Of a stretch of 5,945 bases of DNA, positions 5,909 to 5,945 are shown in pieces. The translations under genes were made by a program, and so were the position numbers. The DNA is taken from assembly GCA_031254635.1 (NCBI GenBank), contig JAIRUB010000056.1, forward strand, positions 1-5,945. Direction: 5' to 3'. Origin of the DNA: Prevotellaceae bacterium. Its GTDB lineage: Bacteria; Bacteroidota; Bacteroidia; Bacteroidales; UBA932. Each line of letters starts with the position of its first letter. Within the stretch, counting starts at the first letter, position 1. Below the pieces are notes generated by a model that worked only from the letters and a program-made list of their open reading frames with translations, ran no database searches and had not been told where the DNA came from.

Positions 5909-5945
5909 ATGTCATTAGCCTTACACGTTCCTGTAACAGAGAGTC
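5909..5945 (+). CDS. Start of an unidentified gene, cut by the window end
   Basis: An ATG at 5909 opens a frame of 12 codons (MSLALHVPVTES) that runs off the window. It is too short to assign a family. Support comes from the well-placed promoter at 5859-5889, the A-rich region just before the ATG (AAATAATAAACATT), which is typical of Bacteroidota leaders, and the absence of any other gene in this stretch. No signal peptide is evident in the visible residues. A different start further downstream cannot be excluded. Confidence 0.55.
   Translation, partial: MSLALHVPVTES

Noticed and set aside
1..5945. Hidden mobile element, CRISPR array, defence system or tRNA gene
   Set aside because: The longest gene-free stretches are about 150, 96 and 111 nt and hold none of these. 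All long frames are accounted for by chromosomal-type genes.

Overview
This window comes from a bacterium that is very probably a member of the Bacteroidota. The DNA is moderately AT-rich. Three gene starts have TAnnTTTG-type -7 elements nearby, the form used by the Bacteroidota primary sigma factor. Ribosome binding sites are weak. The gene types also fit: a bacterial GH3 protein, a PheS carrying a Cys4 insertion, and a patatin fused to a BamA-like barrel. The genus cannot be told from the sequence.

Layout. At the left edge (1-154) is a short stretch with an imperfect 18-bp direct repeat (55-72 and 95-112). It also holds an unidentified plus-strand reading frame that stops at 151, three bases from the end of the GH3 gene. 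A minus-strand cluster then fills 155-3400. In transcription order it encodes a cyclophilin-type peptidyl-prolyl isomerase made as a lipoprotein (3400-2714), the phenylalanyl-tRNA synthetase alpha subunit PheS (2729-1707) and a GH3-family acyl-acid-amido synthetase (1672-155). The first two genes overlap by 16 nt. The third follows pheS after 34 nt that contain a small inverted repeat. One promoter candidate at 3442-3472 could drive all three.

On the plus strand, diverging from this cluster, is a 766-residue outer-membrane protein (3497-5797). It has a signal peptide, a patatin phospholipase domain with a complete catalytic set, a POTRA-like segment and a C-terminal beta-barrel. After a 111-nt gap holding a good promoter candidate (5859-5889), the first 12 codons of another plus-strand gene begin at 5909 and run off the window.

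How the genes work together. No obvious pathway links them. PheS is a housekeeping translation enzyme, and its partner gene pheT is not in this window. The isomerase and the patatin protein both act in the cell envelope and share an intergenic control region. The GH3 enzyme is probably cytosolic and its substrate is unknown. I see no mobile element, CRISPR array, RNA gene or defence system, and no convincing evidence of an undescribed system. The items most worth a second look are the left-edge repeat and reading frame, the tight isomerase-pheS-GH3 arrangement, and the facing promoter candidates at 3391-3477.
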